DNA of 64,000 nt from Polyangium jinanense (GTDB taxonomy: Bacteria > Myxococcota > Polyangia > Polyangiales > Polyangiaceae), in assembly GCF_028435365.1 (NCBI RefSeq), contig NZ_JAGTJJ010000030.1, forward strand, positions 62,001 through 126,000, written 5' to 3'. Shown piece by piece: positions 45,310 to 54,644 of this stretch. Each line of letters starts with the position of its first letter. The first letter of the stretch is position 1. The position numbers and the translations under genes were made by a program. The notes under the pieces are model-generated. The model did not search any database. It worked only from the letters and a program-made list of their open reading frames with translations, and was not told the origin of the DNA.

Positions 45310-47418
45310 GTGCGCGACCTCCAAGCCAGCCCGAAAAAGCTCTTCCTCCGGGGCTTCCTGCTCTTCGCGCTGACCGCCTCCGCGTGTATCGCCGGCGCGC
45401 CCGAGGGCATCCGTCGCCAGACCGACGGCGACGGAGACGATCCGCTCATCAATTTCGACGGAGGCGTGCCGCCCATCGACGCCGCGCCCGAGATCCCGAA
45501 CGCGGATCCCTACGCCGTGATCGGCGCCGATCCCACGCACGGCCCCTTCACCGGCGGCCAGCGCGTGCTCCTGCGTGGCAACGGCTTCGCGGCGGCCACG
45601 CGCGTCTGGTTCGGCGAGGTCGAGGCCGACGCGTCCACGATGGTGCCGATCGATCCGACCCGCCTGCAGATCGTCGCGCCGAAGGGCTCCGCCGGCCCGG
45701 TCACGCTCACCGTGCAGAAGGGCGACGACGAATCGACGCGCCGCTCGCTCCCCGGCGGATACGCGTACGACGCGCTTTACGCGGCCCCGTCGAGCGGGCC
45801 CGTCTCCGGCGGCACGGTCATCGAGATCGTCGGTGACGGCACGAGCTGGGGGCCCGGCGCGATCGCCAAGATCGGGGGCAAACCCTGCACCACGCAGACC
45901 GTCAACGGACCGACGTCGATCACGTGCACGGTTCCCAAAGGCACGCCCGGCGCGAAGCCTGTTTCGGTCGACGCGGGCGACGGCCAGCCGATCGTCGTGC
46001 TCGACGCGTACACCTACGAGGACAGCACGAACGGCTTCAAGGGCGGCCTCTCCGGCGATCCGATCGCGGGCAAGCTCAAGGTGCTCGTCTACGACAACTT
46101 CACGGGCGACCCGATCCCCGGCGCGCACGTGATCGTGGGCAGCGATCTCCCGTCCGCGCTCGTGAAGCAGGTCGATTCGACGGGCGTGACGCTCTTCGAC
46201 GATCCCTCGCTCGCCGGGCCGCGCACCGTCACCATCGCGGCGAAGTGCCATAGCCCCATCACGTTCGTCGACGTCCCCGTCGACACGGTCACGATCTATC
46301 TCGATCCCGTCCTGAGCCCTGCTTGCGTGGCCGACGGCGATCCTCCGCCCGTCGGAGGCAAACCCGGCGCGGGCGGCGGCGTCCGTGGCGAGCTCGTCTG
46401 GACGGGCAGCGTCGAGTTCAAGAAATCCCCTTGGATCAACGTGCCCGCGCCTGCCCCGGGCGAGCGCCAGGCCGCGTACGTCTTCCACGCGAACCTGGAT
46501 CCGACCGCGACCTTCCAGCTCCCGCACCCCTCGACCGCGATCCTCCCCGATGCGCCCGGCGAGATCGGCTACGCGTTCCAGCTCGGCAGCAGCGCCGGCA
46601 ATCGCGCGCTTTACGCGCTCGCCGGCGTCGAGACCACGAACAGCGTGCCGCCGAAGTTCACGGCGTACGCGATGGGCATGGTGCAAGGCGTGAGCGTGCA
46701 GCCGGGTGCGTACACCGACCAGGTCTACATCGTGATGGATCGGACGCTCGATCAAGCCCTCACGATGGACGTCGCGCCGCCCGCGCCGGGGCCGAAGGGG
46801 CCGGATCGCGTGCGCGCCACGGTCTCCGTGATGCTCGGCAACGATGGCTACGCGATCCTTCCTTCCGGCGTGAAAGCCCCGCTCCTCCCGCTCGCCGGGC
46901 CCATCCCGTTCGTCGGCCTGCCTGCGCTCGACGGCTCGCTGTTTGGCGCGACGTACGTTTCCACGGCCCGCGCGGTCACGGGCCCGCAGGCCTCTGCGCC
47001 GATGTCCGTCGTCGGCCGGCTGCTCTCCACGAGCACCGCACAAAACCTCGTCGTGGATGGGTTCGTCGGCGTTCCGACGCTGAACACGCCGGCGAGCGGC
47101 GCGGCCTGGGATGGCCGACACCTCGCCACCACGTTCGGCGCGGGCGGCTCGGCGATCGACCTCTCGGTCTACGACATCGCGAGCGGCGGCGGCCTCATCC
47201 GCTGGACCGTGGTCGTGCCCAAGGGCTCGCATACCGTCGAGATCCCCGATCTCTCGGGCTTCCCTTTCCCCGAAGGCGGCCTGCCGGGCGGACCCATCAC
47301 CATCGGCGTCTACGGCGCGCGTGTCGACAAGTTCTCCTACGGCGCGCTCCGCTATCGCGACATCCGGCCGAGCGGCATGAGCGCCTACGCCCTCGATTAC
47401 TTCAACGTCTTCCTGTGA
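45310..47418 (+). CDS. TIG/IPT-domain surface lipoprotein
   Basis: A protein of 702 residues from GTG 45310. The signal ends LTASAC, a lipobox. Two IPT/TIG-type immunoglobulin-like domains lie at about residues 68-160 and 160-240 (GPFTGGQRVLLRGNGFAA; GPVSGGTVIEIVGDG). After a carboxypeptidase-regulatory-like segment (GDPIPGAHVIVGSDL) comes a long beta-rich region without a recognised domain. It is probably an outer-membrane or periplasmic surface protein. Nineteen bases separate it from the IgGFc-like gene, so the two form an operon. Confidence 0.82.
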   Translation: MRDLQASPKKLFLRGFLLFALTASACIAGAPEGIRRQTDGDGDDPLINFDGGVPPIDAAPEIPNADPYAVIGADPTHGPFTGGQRVLLRGNGFAAATRVWFGEVEADASTMVPIDPTRLQIVAPKGSAGPVTLTVQKGDDESTRRSLPGGYAYDALYAAPSSGPVSGGTVIEIVGDGTSWGPGAIAKIGGKPCTTQTVNGPTSITCTVPKGTPGAKPVSVDAGDGQPIVVLDAYTYEDSTNGFKGGLSGDPIAGKLKVLVYDNFTGDPIPGAHVIVGSDLPSALVKQVDSTGVTLFDDPSLAGPRTVTIAAKCHSPITFVDVPVDTVTIYLDPVLSPACVADGDPPPVGGKPGAGGGVRGELVWTGSVEFKKSPWINVPAPAPGERQAAYVFHANLDPTATFQLPHPSTAILPDAPGEIGYAFQLGSSAGNRALYALAGVETTNSVPPKFTAYAMGMVQGVSVQPGAYTDQVYIVMDRTLDQALTMDVAPPAPGPKGPDRVRATVSVMLGNDGYAILPSGVKAPLLPLAGPIPFVGLPALDGSLFGATYVSTARAVTGPQASAPMSVVGRLLSTSTAQNLVVDGFVGVPTLNTPASGAAWDGRHLATTFGAGGSAIDLSVYDIASGGGLIRWTVVVPKGSHTVEIPDLSGFPFPEGGLPGGPITIGVYGARVDKFSYGALRYRDIRPSGMSAYALDYFNVFL

Positions 47419-47437
47419 TCCGAGCGAGGACACGCGC

Positions 47438-49444
47438 ATGAACGAGCGATCCAGGCGCTCGAAGAAGCTCGGCACGGGCGCCCTCGCCCTCGGCACGATG
47501 GCTCTGCTCGCGAGTTGCTTCGACAAATCCACCCGCTGGGAAGAGGTCGAGCCCAAGCCCCCGCCGCCGCCCGCGTGCGAGCTCGGCCTCGAACGCTGCA
47601 CGACCGCGCTCGAGCGCTGCACGGACACCGGCGCGGGCCTCGCGTGGACCATCGTCGAGGACTGCGCCGCCGAGGGCCTCGTCTGCGCGCCGACCTTGCT
47701 CCGCTGCACGGCGTGCCTCCCGAATGGTGGGAGCTGCAAGGGACAGGAGGCCTATCGCTGCAACGAAGACGGCACCGCCGCGACGCTCGTCGACACGTGT
47801 GATCCGTCGAAGGGCATCGCGTGCCGCGTCGGGAGCTGCGTGGACCTCTGCGGCCGCGCGACCGTCGAGAAGAGCAACGTCGGCTGCGAGTACTGGGCCG
47901 TCGACCTCGACAACGCGATGATCGACGCGACCAGCAACGCGGCCGCGCAGCAGTTCGCGGTCGTCGTTTCGAACCCGCATCCGGACATCGCCGTCTCCGT
48001 GCGCATCGCGCAAGACGATGGCCTGCCAGGCTCTCCCGCGGCGCCTTACGACATCGCGACCGCGGTCATCGCGCCCCTGAACCTCCAGGTCTTCAAGCTC
48101 GGTCCGCGCGAGGTCGACGGCAGCCCCGAGGGCGAATACGACACGGGCACGCACACGGCGCTGACGAGGCACGCCTTCCGCATCCGCTCGGATTTCCCCG
48201 TCGTCGCGTACCAGTTCAACCCGCTGGAAAATGTAAATGTCTTCTCGAACGACGCGTCGCTCTTGAAGCCGACCGAGGCGCTCTCGTTCGGCGTCGAGGA
48301 CAGCGTCATCACGTCGTACGTCGTCGTCGGCTGGCCGCAGACGATCGCCGCGACCGACGATCCCGACACGAACTTCAACCCGAACGACCCCACCCACCTC
48401 CGCTCGTTCCTCACCGTCGTGGGCACGCAGCCGGACACCACCGTGCGCGTGAAGACGAGGGCGATGGTCGTGGGCGGCGGCCCCGTGCCGGAGACGCCTG
48501 CGAACGGCACGGTCGAGGTGCGGCTCGACGCGTTCGACGTGCTCAACCTCGAGACGGGCGATTTCAACGCCGACTTCACGGGCAGCACCATCGAGTCGAA
48601 CCGGCCCATTGCGGTCTTCACGGGCGGCGAGGCCTCGGACGCGCCCCATTTCCCGACCCTCGCGTATCGACGCTGCTGCGCCGATCACCTCGAAGATCAG
48701 CTCGATCCGATCCGCACCGCCGGGAAAACGTTCGCCATTCCGCACACGCCGAGCCGCACGCGTATGGTCAAGCAGGCCGGCGGGCTCATCGAGGAGGTCC
48801 CCGAGCCCGATTACGTGCGTTTCGTCGCCGCCTCGAAGGCCGGCGCGAAGATCACGACGAGCCTGCCGCCGCCCTACGACGTCATCGACCTGAAATGGCT
48901 CGGTGATTCTGCCGAGGTCACGGCCTACCGCAATTTCACGGCCGAGAGCACGGAGCCCATCATCGTCGCGCAGATCATGGGCAGCCAGGACGCCGCGGGC
49001 GTGCGGCGCGGCCTGCCCGGCGGCGATCCCAGCCTGCTCATCGTCCCCCCGCTCGAGCAGGCCCGGCCCGACTACGTCTTCCTCACGCCCGACAAATACG
49101 TATTCGATTACATCTCGATCGTCGTGCCGGCGGGCCAGGGCGTCCTGCTCGACGAGCTCCTCCTCGGCCCCGACGCCTGCGAGGTCACCGCGGCCGACGG
49201 CCTCACGACCGAGGAGCGCGGCGGCAATCCGCCCGAGCTCCTCGTCTACAACTGCCAGCTCAGCTTTCCCCTCATCCAAGGGCTCGCGAACTTCGTCGTC
49301 ACCCTGCCGGGCAAACAAAATGACGGCGTCCACCGGGTCGTCGCCGGCGTGCCGGTCATCGTGACCGTGGGCGGGTTCGATTCGTATGTGAGTTATTCGT
49401 ACGCGGCGGGCACCGAGCTCCGGGCGATCGCGCTGCCGCAATGA
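47438..49444 (+). CDS. IgGFc-binding-like lipoprotein
   Basis: A protein of 668 residues; GAGG lies 8 bases before the ATG. The signal ends LLASCF, a lipobox. A cysteine-rich N-terminal part with C-x-x-x-x-x-C pairs (about residues 46-148) is followed by the IgGFc-binding-type N-terminal domain, recognisable from NVGCEYWAVDLDNA, FPVVAYQFNPLEN, SNRPIAVFTGGE and RRCCADHLEDQL. In the family this fold is found in secreted adhesive proteins such as FCGBP. It closely parallels the gene at 61552-63357 (SYGCDYWAL ... YPVVAYQISPYGG ... DKPIGVFGASKC). Likely a surface-exposed adhesin-like protein; binding to host IgG is not implied. Confidence 0.84.
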   Translation: MNERSRRSKKLGTGALALGTMALLASCFDKSTRWEEVEPKPPPPPACELGLERCTTALERCTDTGAGLAWTIVEDCAAEGLVCAPTLLRCTACLPNGGSCKGQEAYRCNEDGTAATLVDTCDPSKGIACRVGSCVDLCGRATVEKSNVGCEYWAVDLDNAMIDATSNAAAQQFAVVVSNPHPDIAVSVRIAQDDGLPGSPAAPYDIATAVIAPLNLQVFKLGPREVDGSPEGEYDTGTHTALTRHAFRIRSDFPVVAYQFNPLENVNVFSNDASLLKPTEALSFGVEDSVITSYVVVGWPQTIAATDDPDTNFNPNDPTHLRSFLTVVGTQPDTTVRVKTRAMVVGGGPVPETPANGTVEVRLDAFDVLNLETGDFNADFTGSTIESNRPIAVFTGGEASDAPHFPTLAYRRCCADHLEDQLDPIRTAGKTFAIPHTPSRTRMVKQAGGLIEEVPEPDYVRFVAASKAGAKITTSLPPPYDVIDLKWLGDSAEVTAYRNFTAESTEPIIVAQIMGSQDAAGVRRGLPGGDPSLLIVPPLEQARPDYVFLTPDKYVFDYISIVVPAGQGVLLDELLLGPDACEVTAADGLTTEERGGNPPELLVYNCQLSFPLIQGLANFVVTLPGKQNDGVHRVVAGVPVIVTVGGFDSYVSYSYAAGTELRAIALPQ

Positions 49445-49489
49445 TCGCGGAAAGGGGCTCGCCTTCACGGGCGAGCCCCTCGCACGACG

Positions 49490-51946
49490 TCAGGGCAACG
49501 CCTTCCCCTTGAGGTCGTTGAGCTGCGTCACCACCTGCTTTGCGGACTCGACCGGATCATTCTTCTTGTCCGCATTCAAGGCATACGTCGTGTCGGCGAG
49601 GCCGGCGAGGACGCTCGTGATGTCGTGGTCGACCTTGCCCGGCTCTGCCCAGTACGTGACCGTCGGAATTGTCATGTACACCGAGAACGCGCGGTGCTCG
49701 CTGCCCGGCCGCTCGCCGATGACGTGCACGATGGCCCGTCTGCCCTGCTTGTCCGCGATCTTCCCGAACAGGATCTCGCCGACGTGATAGCCCGCGCGCA
49801 CGCGTCCCGCCGTGCACACGATGTGCTCGGGCGCGACCTTGTAACCGGCCTTTTCGAGCTCCGCACGCAGCGCCGGCAGGAACTTGTCGACGTGGCCCGC
49901 ATCCGAGATCGAGAAGGCGTTCAGGCCCTCCGAAATCATGATCTGCACGTCGTACTTGCCCGCGTGTTCGTCGCGCAGCTTCTCGACCACGCGGACCGCG
50001 TCTTCCTTGAGCTGCTCGCCCGTCGGCGGGTGCAGGATGTAATCGTCACGATCCTTCGCGCCCGTCCAGACCTTCACCATGCTCGGGATCGTCGCGACGA
50101 ACGCCGGATCGAGCTCGGCGAGGATGCTCTTCTTGCCGTCGGCCACGAGGGCGCGGATGTACTGGTCGAGCTCGGGGTTCAAATCCCACGGGTTCGTCCC
50201 GTAGCCCTCGGCGATGAACACGCCCCGCTTCTTGACGGCGTCGAGCGCAGAGGCCGTCTCCTGCGCATTCATGATCTCCTCGACCGTGCGCGGATCCCCC
50301 TTCGCTTGCAGATACTTCGCATAGACGTACTTCACGTTGCCGAAGTACTGCGTGGGCTTGCCCATGGCGTCGATCACGCCGAGCTCCTGGAAAAACGCCC
50401 ACATCTTGTCGTCGACCTTGTAGCCGAACTTCTCGCGGATCCGGACGTGGTCTTGGAACGCGGTCGTCAGGTACGACAGCATCGGATCGTTCTTCGTGGG
50501 CAAACCCATGAGGTACGCGGGGTTCGCCGGCATGATCTGGTCGATGCACCAGTCGAGATCGTCGAGATCGACCGACATGTGCAGCGTCGAGCAGATATCG
50601 AGACCGATCGGCAGCCCGTGGAGCTTGCCCATCGCGATGTCCTCCAGGCAGCAGCGCACGAGCTGCTCCTTCGTGCGGAAGACCTCGGGGCCGATGAAGC
50701 CGGCCACGTCGTTCAGGTGCACCCACGGCTCCTCGGGGTTGCCCGCGGCTTTTTGCGCCTCGGCCACCCGCTTCTTGAGCGCGCGCGCAAAGCCGTACTT
50801 GCGCGCCTCGTGCACGACCATGTCGAAGCCCGCGCCGTGGCCGTTCGTCGCGTCCGCGCCCTGGCCCGTCTCGAAGTAGAGGCCGTATTTGCCCGAGCGC
50901 GTCGCCGCGTGGTTCAGCATCTTCTCCACGGTCACGTCGAACGTCGCGTTCGCGTCCGTCGTGCTGCCGAGGCTCTGGAACCAGAGCGCCGTCGAGCCCG
51001 GGAACTGCTTCTCCACCGCCGCCTGCACGTCGATGTGCGCGAGACAGCAATGCGGCATCGTGTCTTCGAGCTTGAACGTGACGAGCAAGTCCTTCAGCAC
51101 CTCCTCGATGGCGTGCACGCTCGCGACCTCGCTCGACACGGGGTTGTTGCCGAGCACGACATCGCCGACCGCGAAGGCGAAGCCGTTCATGACCTGCCAG
51201 AGGATGTCGTTCGTGTCGTCCGTGGGCGAGTTCGGCTGGATACGCGCGCCCATGTAGCCCTTGGCGCCGATCTTCGAGCCCGGCAGCGGGTTGAACACCG
51301 TCTGGCCGAGCTTGATGAGCTCGTCGTTGCTCATGAGCTTCACGATCATGCCGATGATGTCGCTCGGCAGGCCCACCATGACGGCCTTGATCTCGTCCTC
51401 GGTCTTTTCGAGCAAGAACGATTTGAGCTCCGACATCTTCCAGGCGCGCGCGCCCTCGAGCGCGGGCGCGTCGGTCGTCTGGATGATGAGGGAATAGACC
51501 GCGTCCTCGAGCATCGGACGATCCGCGAGATCGCCGATCTTCGTGTTCGAGAGCAGTTTGCGCGCGTTCTGCCGCGACAGGTCGTCGACGGCCGCGATGC
51601 CGAGCGCCTCGTCGCCTTCCTTGTATTCGTTGGCGGCGCCGATCACGGCCTTGTAGAACTCGTGGTCGTACTTGCCCTTGACGCGGGTGACGTACGCGAT
51701 GACGTCCTCGCCCTCCCTGATTTCCGGGATGGATACGCCGCTCGGCGCGGTGGGCGTCCCCGGATCCGGTTGGATGGGATCGGAGCCACACCCCGCCGCG
51801 AACGTCGCGGCGACGCCGCCAAGGAGCCCCATCATGAAGGTGCGACGGCGGAGCGCGAGGCGCGCCGCTGCGGGAAGCGCCGCGGCCGCCACCCGAATCT
51901 GCCGAGGTCTACGAGGACGAGTGAGCTCGTTTGTCAGCTTCTTCAT
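49490..51946 (-). CDS. eutBC: Ethanolamine ammonia-lyase EutB-EutC fusion with Tat/lipoprotein signal
   Basis: A protein of 818 residues from ATG 51946 (GGGAG 9 bases upstream). Residues 33-53 read RRRTFMMGLLGGVAATFAAGC, a twin-arginine signal ending in a lipobox. A Pro/Thr linker follows, then EutB (about 70-560) with ARIQPNSPTDD, GDVVLGNNP, YFETGQGAD and GLDICSTLH. These carry the family's substrate residues Arg160, Gln162, Asn193, Glu287 and Asp362 (E. coli numbering). A truncated EutC (about 625-800) shows QIMISEGLNA and VIGERPGS. EutBC splits ethanolamine to acetaldehyde and ammonia with adenosylcobalamin. Export is highly unusual; no eutA or cobalamin genes are nearby. Confidence 0.85.
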   Translation of the reverse strand: MKKLTNELTRPRRPRQIRVAAAALPAAARLALRRRTFMMGLLGGVAATFAAGCGSDPIQPDPGTPTAPSGVSIPEIREGEDVIAYVTRVKGKYDHEFYKAVIGAANEYKEGDEALGIAAVDDLSRQNARKLLSNTKIGDLADRPMLEDAVYSLIIQTTDAPALEGARAWKMSELKSFLLEKTEDEIKAVMVGLPSDIIGMIVKLMSNDELIKLGQTVFNPLPGSKIGAKGYMGARIQPNSPTDDTNDILWQVMNGFAFAVGDVVLGNNPVSSEVASVHAIEEVLKDLLVTFKLEDTMPHCCLAHIDVQAAVEKQFPGSTALWFQSLGSTTDANATFDVTVEKMLNHAATRSGKYGLYFETGQGADATNGHGAGFDMVVHEARKYGFARALKKRVAEAQKAAGNPEEPWVHLNDVAGFIGPEVFRTKEQLVRCCLEDIAMGKLHGLPIGLDICSTLHMSVDLDDLDWCIDQIMPANPAYLMGLPTKNDPMLSYLTTAFQDHVRIREKFGYKVDDKMWAFFQELGVIDAMGKPTQYFGNVKYVYAKYLQAKGDPRTVEEIMNAQETASALDAVKKRGVFIAEGYGTNPWDLNPELDQYIRALVADGKKSILAELDPAFVATIPSMVKVWTGAKDRDDYILHPPTGEQLKEDAVRVVEKLRDEHAGKYDVQIMISEGLNAFSISDAGHVDKFLPALRAELEKAGYKVAPEHIVCTAGRVRAGYHVGEILFGKIADKQGRRAIVHVIGERPGSEHRAFSVYMTIPTVTYWAEPGKVDHDITSVLAGLADTTYALNADKKNDPVESAKQVVTQLNDLKGKALP

Positions 51947-52030
51947 GCGATCGTGCTCCCAAGCAACCATCCAAGGAGTCGTTACCCGCATAGCGGCGAG
52001 CTTCGTGAAATCGACCCACCACCCGCGGAA

Positions 52031-52053
52031 GGTGCCTTTCGAATAAAGGCACC
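52031..52053 (-). promoter_or_regulatory. Perfect hairpin at the 5' end of the eutBC transcript
   Basis: GGTGCCTTT-CGAAT-AAAGGCACC, a perfect 9-bp stem with a 5-base loop. It lies about where the transcript begins if the predicted promoter is right, and about 85-107 bases before the ATG. It has no U run and is most likely a 5' stabilising stem or a protein site. No cobalamin-riboswitch consensus is present in the 193-base leader. Confidence 0.55.
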
Positions 52054-52061
52054 CCGGATCG

Positions 52062-52091
52062 ATTCTAGGCCCAGCGTCCTCGCTCTGGCAA
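52062..52091 (-). promoter_or_regulatory. Predicted promoter of the eutBC fusion
   Basis: Leftward TTGCCA, 18-base spacer, TAGAAT, each matching five of six consensus bases. The expected start is near 52055. It lies in the 193-base gap shared with the rightward lipoprotein gene at 52140. Confidence 0.55.
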
Positions 52092-52139
52092 CGTCCTCGT
52101 CGCGGAATCGGGTATGGTGGTCACCGAGCGAGGCACGGC

Positions 52140-53177
52140 ATGGCTTACAAACGGCAGATCGGAACTTTCGTGGGGCTCTTCGCGCTTCTGGGCGGATGCC
52201 AGATCGTTGGCAGCATCGAGCCGGAGCTCGTCCTCGCGTCCGGAGACGAGATCTGCGGCGACGGCGTCGACGACGACGGCGACGGCCTCACCGATTGCGC
52301 CGATCCCGATTGTGGCGTGAGCCTCTGCGTCCCGAACGCTCCTCCCGGCTGGGAAGGCCCGTTCTGGGTCCGCCACTCGGCCTGGGACGGCACGTCCGGG
52401 CCCGCGTGCCCCGCGGGCTTTTCGGGCTCCGCCCATTACATGTCCCCCGCGCCGGCGGCCTGCACACCCTGCGCGTGCAGCGACGTCCAGGGCGGCGCTT
52501 GCGCCCCGCCGAAATTCCGGTGCTGGCCCTCCAAAAACTGCTCGGGAGAGGTCGTCAACACAACGCTTCAAAACGTCGGGCAATGCGAAGCGCCCTTCGG
52601 CCCGTTCCCGTTCCCGTCCGCGAGCTGCCGCATCATCGGCCCGGGCGCCGTGCAATCGGAGGGCGCGTGCACGGCGAGCGGCGGCGAGCTCACGGAGCCG
52701 CAGCTCTTCCAGCAGATCGTCTCGGCCTGCGAGCTCGGCGCGGGGACTGGCTGCGCCGAGGGCTCCACCTGCGCGCCGCCGCTCGAGGAGGGAGCGCGGC
52801 TCTGCGTGCGGAGCAGCGGCGGCGGCGTATGCCCGAGCGGATGGGAAGCCGAGACGCTGACGGCCTATGCTGGCGGGCAGGACGCGCGAACGTGCGACGC
52901 TTGCACGTGCCAATTGGAGGGCGCCGGATGCGAGGGCGGCGCCTATCGTATTTTCGATACGAACAACTGCCAGCCGTCCGGCTCGGGCGCAGACGCGGAT
53001 CCCCCGATCGACATCACGGGCGACACCTGCGTCGACGTCTCCACGCTCGCCGATTCCGCCACCTTCTCGATCCTCGCCCTCGAAGCCAGCGTCTACACGG
53101 GCGCCTGTACATCCGCGGGCGGCACGCCGAGCGGCGCGGTGCTGCTCGAGGGCGCCGTCAAGTATTGTTGCCGCTAA
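52140..53177 (+). CDS. Cysteine-rich lipoprotein, unknown
   Basis: A protein of 345 residues; GAGG lies 6 bases before the ATG. The signal ends LLGGCQ, a lipobox. Next is an acidic motif ICGDGVDDDGDGLTDCADPDC, a myxobacterial-type calcium-loop-like repeat with flanking cysteines. About 24 further cysteines follow in pairs (CTPCACSDVQGGAC, CDACTCQLEGAGC). The protein contains two similar halves of about 130 residues, each with a C-x-P-x-GW opening. It is a disulfide-rich surface protein of unknown role, divergent from the eutBC fusion and converging with the GH5-like gene. Confidence 0.8.
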   Translation: MAYKRQIGTFVGLFALLGGCQIVGSIEPELVLASGDEICGDGVDDDGDGLTDCADPDCGVSLCVPNAPPGWEGPFWVRHSAWDGTSGPACPAGFSGSAHYMSPAPAACTPCACSDVQGGACAPPKFRCWPSKNCSGEVVNTTLQNVGQCEAPFGPFPFPSASCRIIGPGAVQSEGACTASGGELTEPQLFQQIVSACELGAGTGCAEGSTCAPPLEEGARLCVRSSGGGVCPSGWEAETLTAYAGGQDARTCDACTCQLEGAGCEGGAYRIFDTNNCQPSGSGADADPPIDITGDTCVDVSTLADSATFSILALEASVYTGACTSAGGTPSGAVLLEGAVKYCCR

Positions 53178-53186
53178 GCCGGTTGG

Positions 53187-54593
53187 TCATTCCACACGAA
53201 ATCGAGGATCCTGCCGGATTTCGCGGATCCGCTCGCGCGCCCAGGGTTCGTCCGGGCCGATGTCGGCCGAGTCGCCGCCCGCGCCGATCGAGATCGTCCG
53301 GCCGCCCTCCACGTCGAGATTGCAGAGCCCCTCGCCCCAGAGGATCGCGGCCTCGATCGGTCGGCGCTCGGCGCGTGGCCTGGCCGGGCCGAGCACCACG
53401 TCGAAGAGCTGGCCGAGGTCGTGTTTCGCGCCGCCGCGGCAGAACTGCAGGGCGCTCTTCGGCACGTGCTGGCCGAGCTCGCCGAGCAGAAAGGGCAAAC
53501 CGAGGCTCCGGGCGATCGTGAGGTCATGGTCGAGCTTCCACGTCGCGCGGGCGAACGCGGGGTCCTCGTTCGAAGGCGCGACGGTCGTGTACACGTGCGC
53601 CGTCCAGACGAGCCGCGCGCGAAGAGAAGCGGGCAGCGCCTCGATCCACGCGCGCTGAAAGGACACGTAGCCCGCCTCGTGCCCGCGCAGGTCGCCGAGC
53701 AGGATCGGGTGCGGAAAACGCTCGCCGAGCAGGCGGAGCGCGGGGCGCACGAAATCGTTCACCCAAACCGAGGCCTCCGGGCCGTCCCAGGTGCCGCGCG
53801 CGACGTTCCGGAACGTGTCGAGCTCGTTGACGAGCTCGAAGGCCAGGATCGCGGGATCTTGCGCGATCGCGGGCCTCTCGGCAAAGGCCTCGATGCGGTC
53901 GGCGAGGGTGCCTGCGCCTTTTTCTTTCCAGCCGCCTTCCAGATAAAAACGTCGGGCGAAGAAGGGGCTCTTCGGATCCTGGTCGTCGAGCGAGCGCGTG
54001 CTGTCCGGGGCGCCGTAGCCGGCCTGGTGGTTCTGTAGCGTGACGATGAAACGCAAAGGTCGCTCGCGGCGCGCGTTTTCGTCGAGCAGGAGCGCGAGCA
54101 TGTCGGCCGCGTGCTTGATCTCGGTCGGCGAGCCCGTTTGCTTCAGCGAACCCCACAGGCGAACGACGGGCGCGCCGCTCCGGGCGACGGTGTCGAGCGC
54201 GATGCAGGCGACGCGGCGGCGATCGAGCTCGGTCGGCCCTCCCTCGTAGAGGAGTTTGTCGAGAAGATCGAACAGGTGCGTCCCGACGAACCGCAGCCGG
54301 ACGGATCGACCGGCGAAGTCCTGCTCCATGTGCCCGACCGCGCCGGGTTTGGCAGGAACGACACGCGCCAATCCGTCCGGGCGCGCCCAAACCTCGGAGA
54401 CTCCGATGGTCTCGGGGCAGGCCGGATGCGGACGCGGCGGCGCCGGTGAAGGCAGAGCCGCGTGCAGATTCGGAGGCGGAGGCGAATCCGGAACCGACGT
54501 CGAATTCGTGAGCGGCGCAGGCAGGACGGCGTCGGGACGTAACGGCGCGTCACATGCGGCGACAATAAAAAAGAATGCCAGAAAAAGGCGCAT
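53187..54593 (-). CDS. Glycoside hydrolase family 5-like lipoprotein
   Basis: A protein of 468 residues from ATG 54593, where MRLFLAFFFIVAAC forms a lipoprotein signal. A Pro-rich linker precedes a TIM-barrel-like domain. Strand-end motifs include RFVGTHLFDLLDKLLYEGG, VRLWGSLKQTG, AFELVNELDT (acid/base Glu after Asn), WTAHVYTT and FLLGELGQH (nucleophile Glu). NE plus GE placed about 140 residues apart is the clan GH-A arrangement seen in mannanases and glucanases. The substrate is not predictable. Location is surface or periplasmic. It lies 51 bases downstream of the helical 107-residue gene on the same strand. Confidence 0.82.
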   Translation of the reverse strand: MRLFLAFFFIVAACDAPLRPDAVLPAPLTNSTSVPDSPPPPNLHAALPSPAPPRPHPACPETIGVSEVWARPDGLARVVPAKPGAVGHMEQDFAGRSVRLRFVGTHLFDLLDKLLYEGGPTELDRRRVACIALDTVARSGAPVVRLWGSLKQTGSPTEIKHAADMLALLLDENARRERPLRFIVTLQNHQAGYGAPDSTRSLDDQDPKSPFFARRFYLEGGWKEKGAGTLADRIEAFAERPAIAQDPAILAFELVNELDTFRNVARGTWDGPEASVWVNDFVRPALRLLGERFPHPILLGDLRGHEAGYVSFQRAWIEALPASLRARLVWTAHVYTTVAPSNEDPAFARATWKLDHDLTIARSLGLPFLLGELGQHVPKSALQFCRGGAKHDLGQLFDVVLGPARPRAERRPIEAAILWGEGLCNLDVEGGRTISIGAGGDSADIGPDEPWARERIREIRQDPRFRVE

Positions 54594-54644
54594 GGCGGGA
54601 CCGAGGAGGCCCGGCTTCCTCGACGAAAAGCCCACCACCCGAAA

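Noticed and set aside
51947..52139. Cobalamin riboswitch ahead of eutBC
   Set aside because: The gap is short and lacks the conserved B12-box and core; only a simple hairpin and promoter are seen.
49625..53521. Rightward 1298-codon frame across the eutBC fusion and beyond
   Set aside because: It runs antisense to EutB/EutC motifs and then out of frame through two real genes; Arg/Ala-rich translation without domains.
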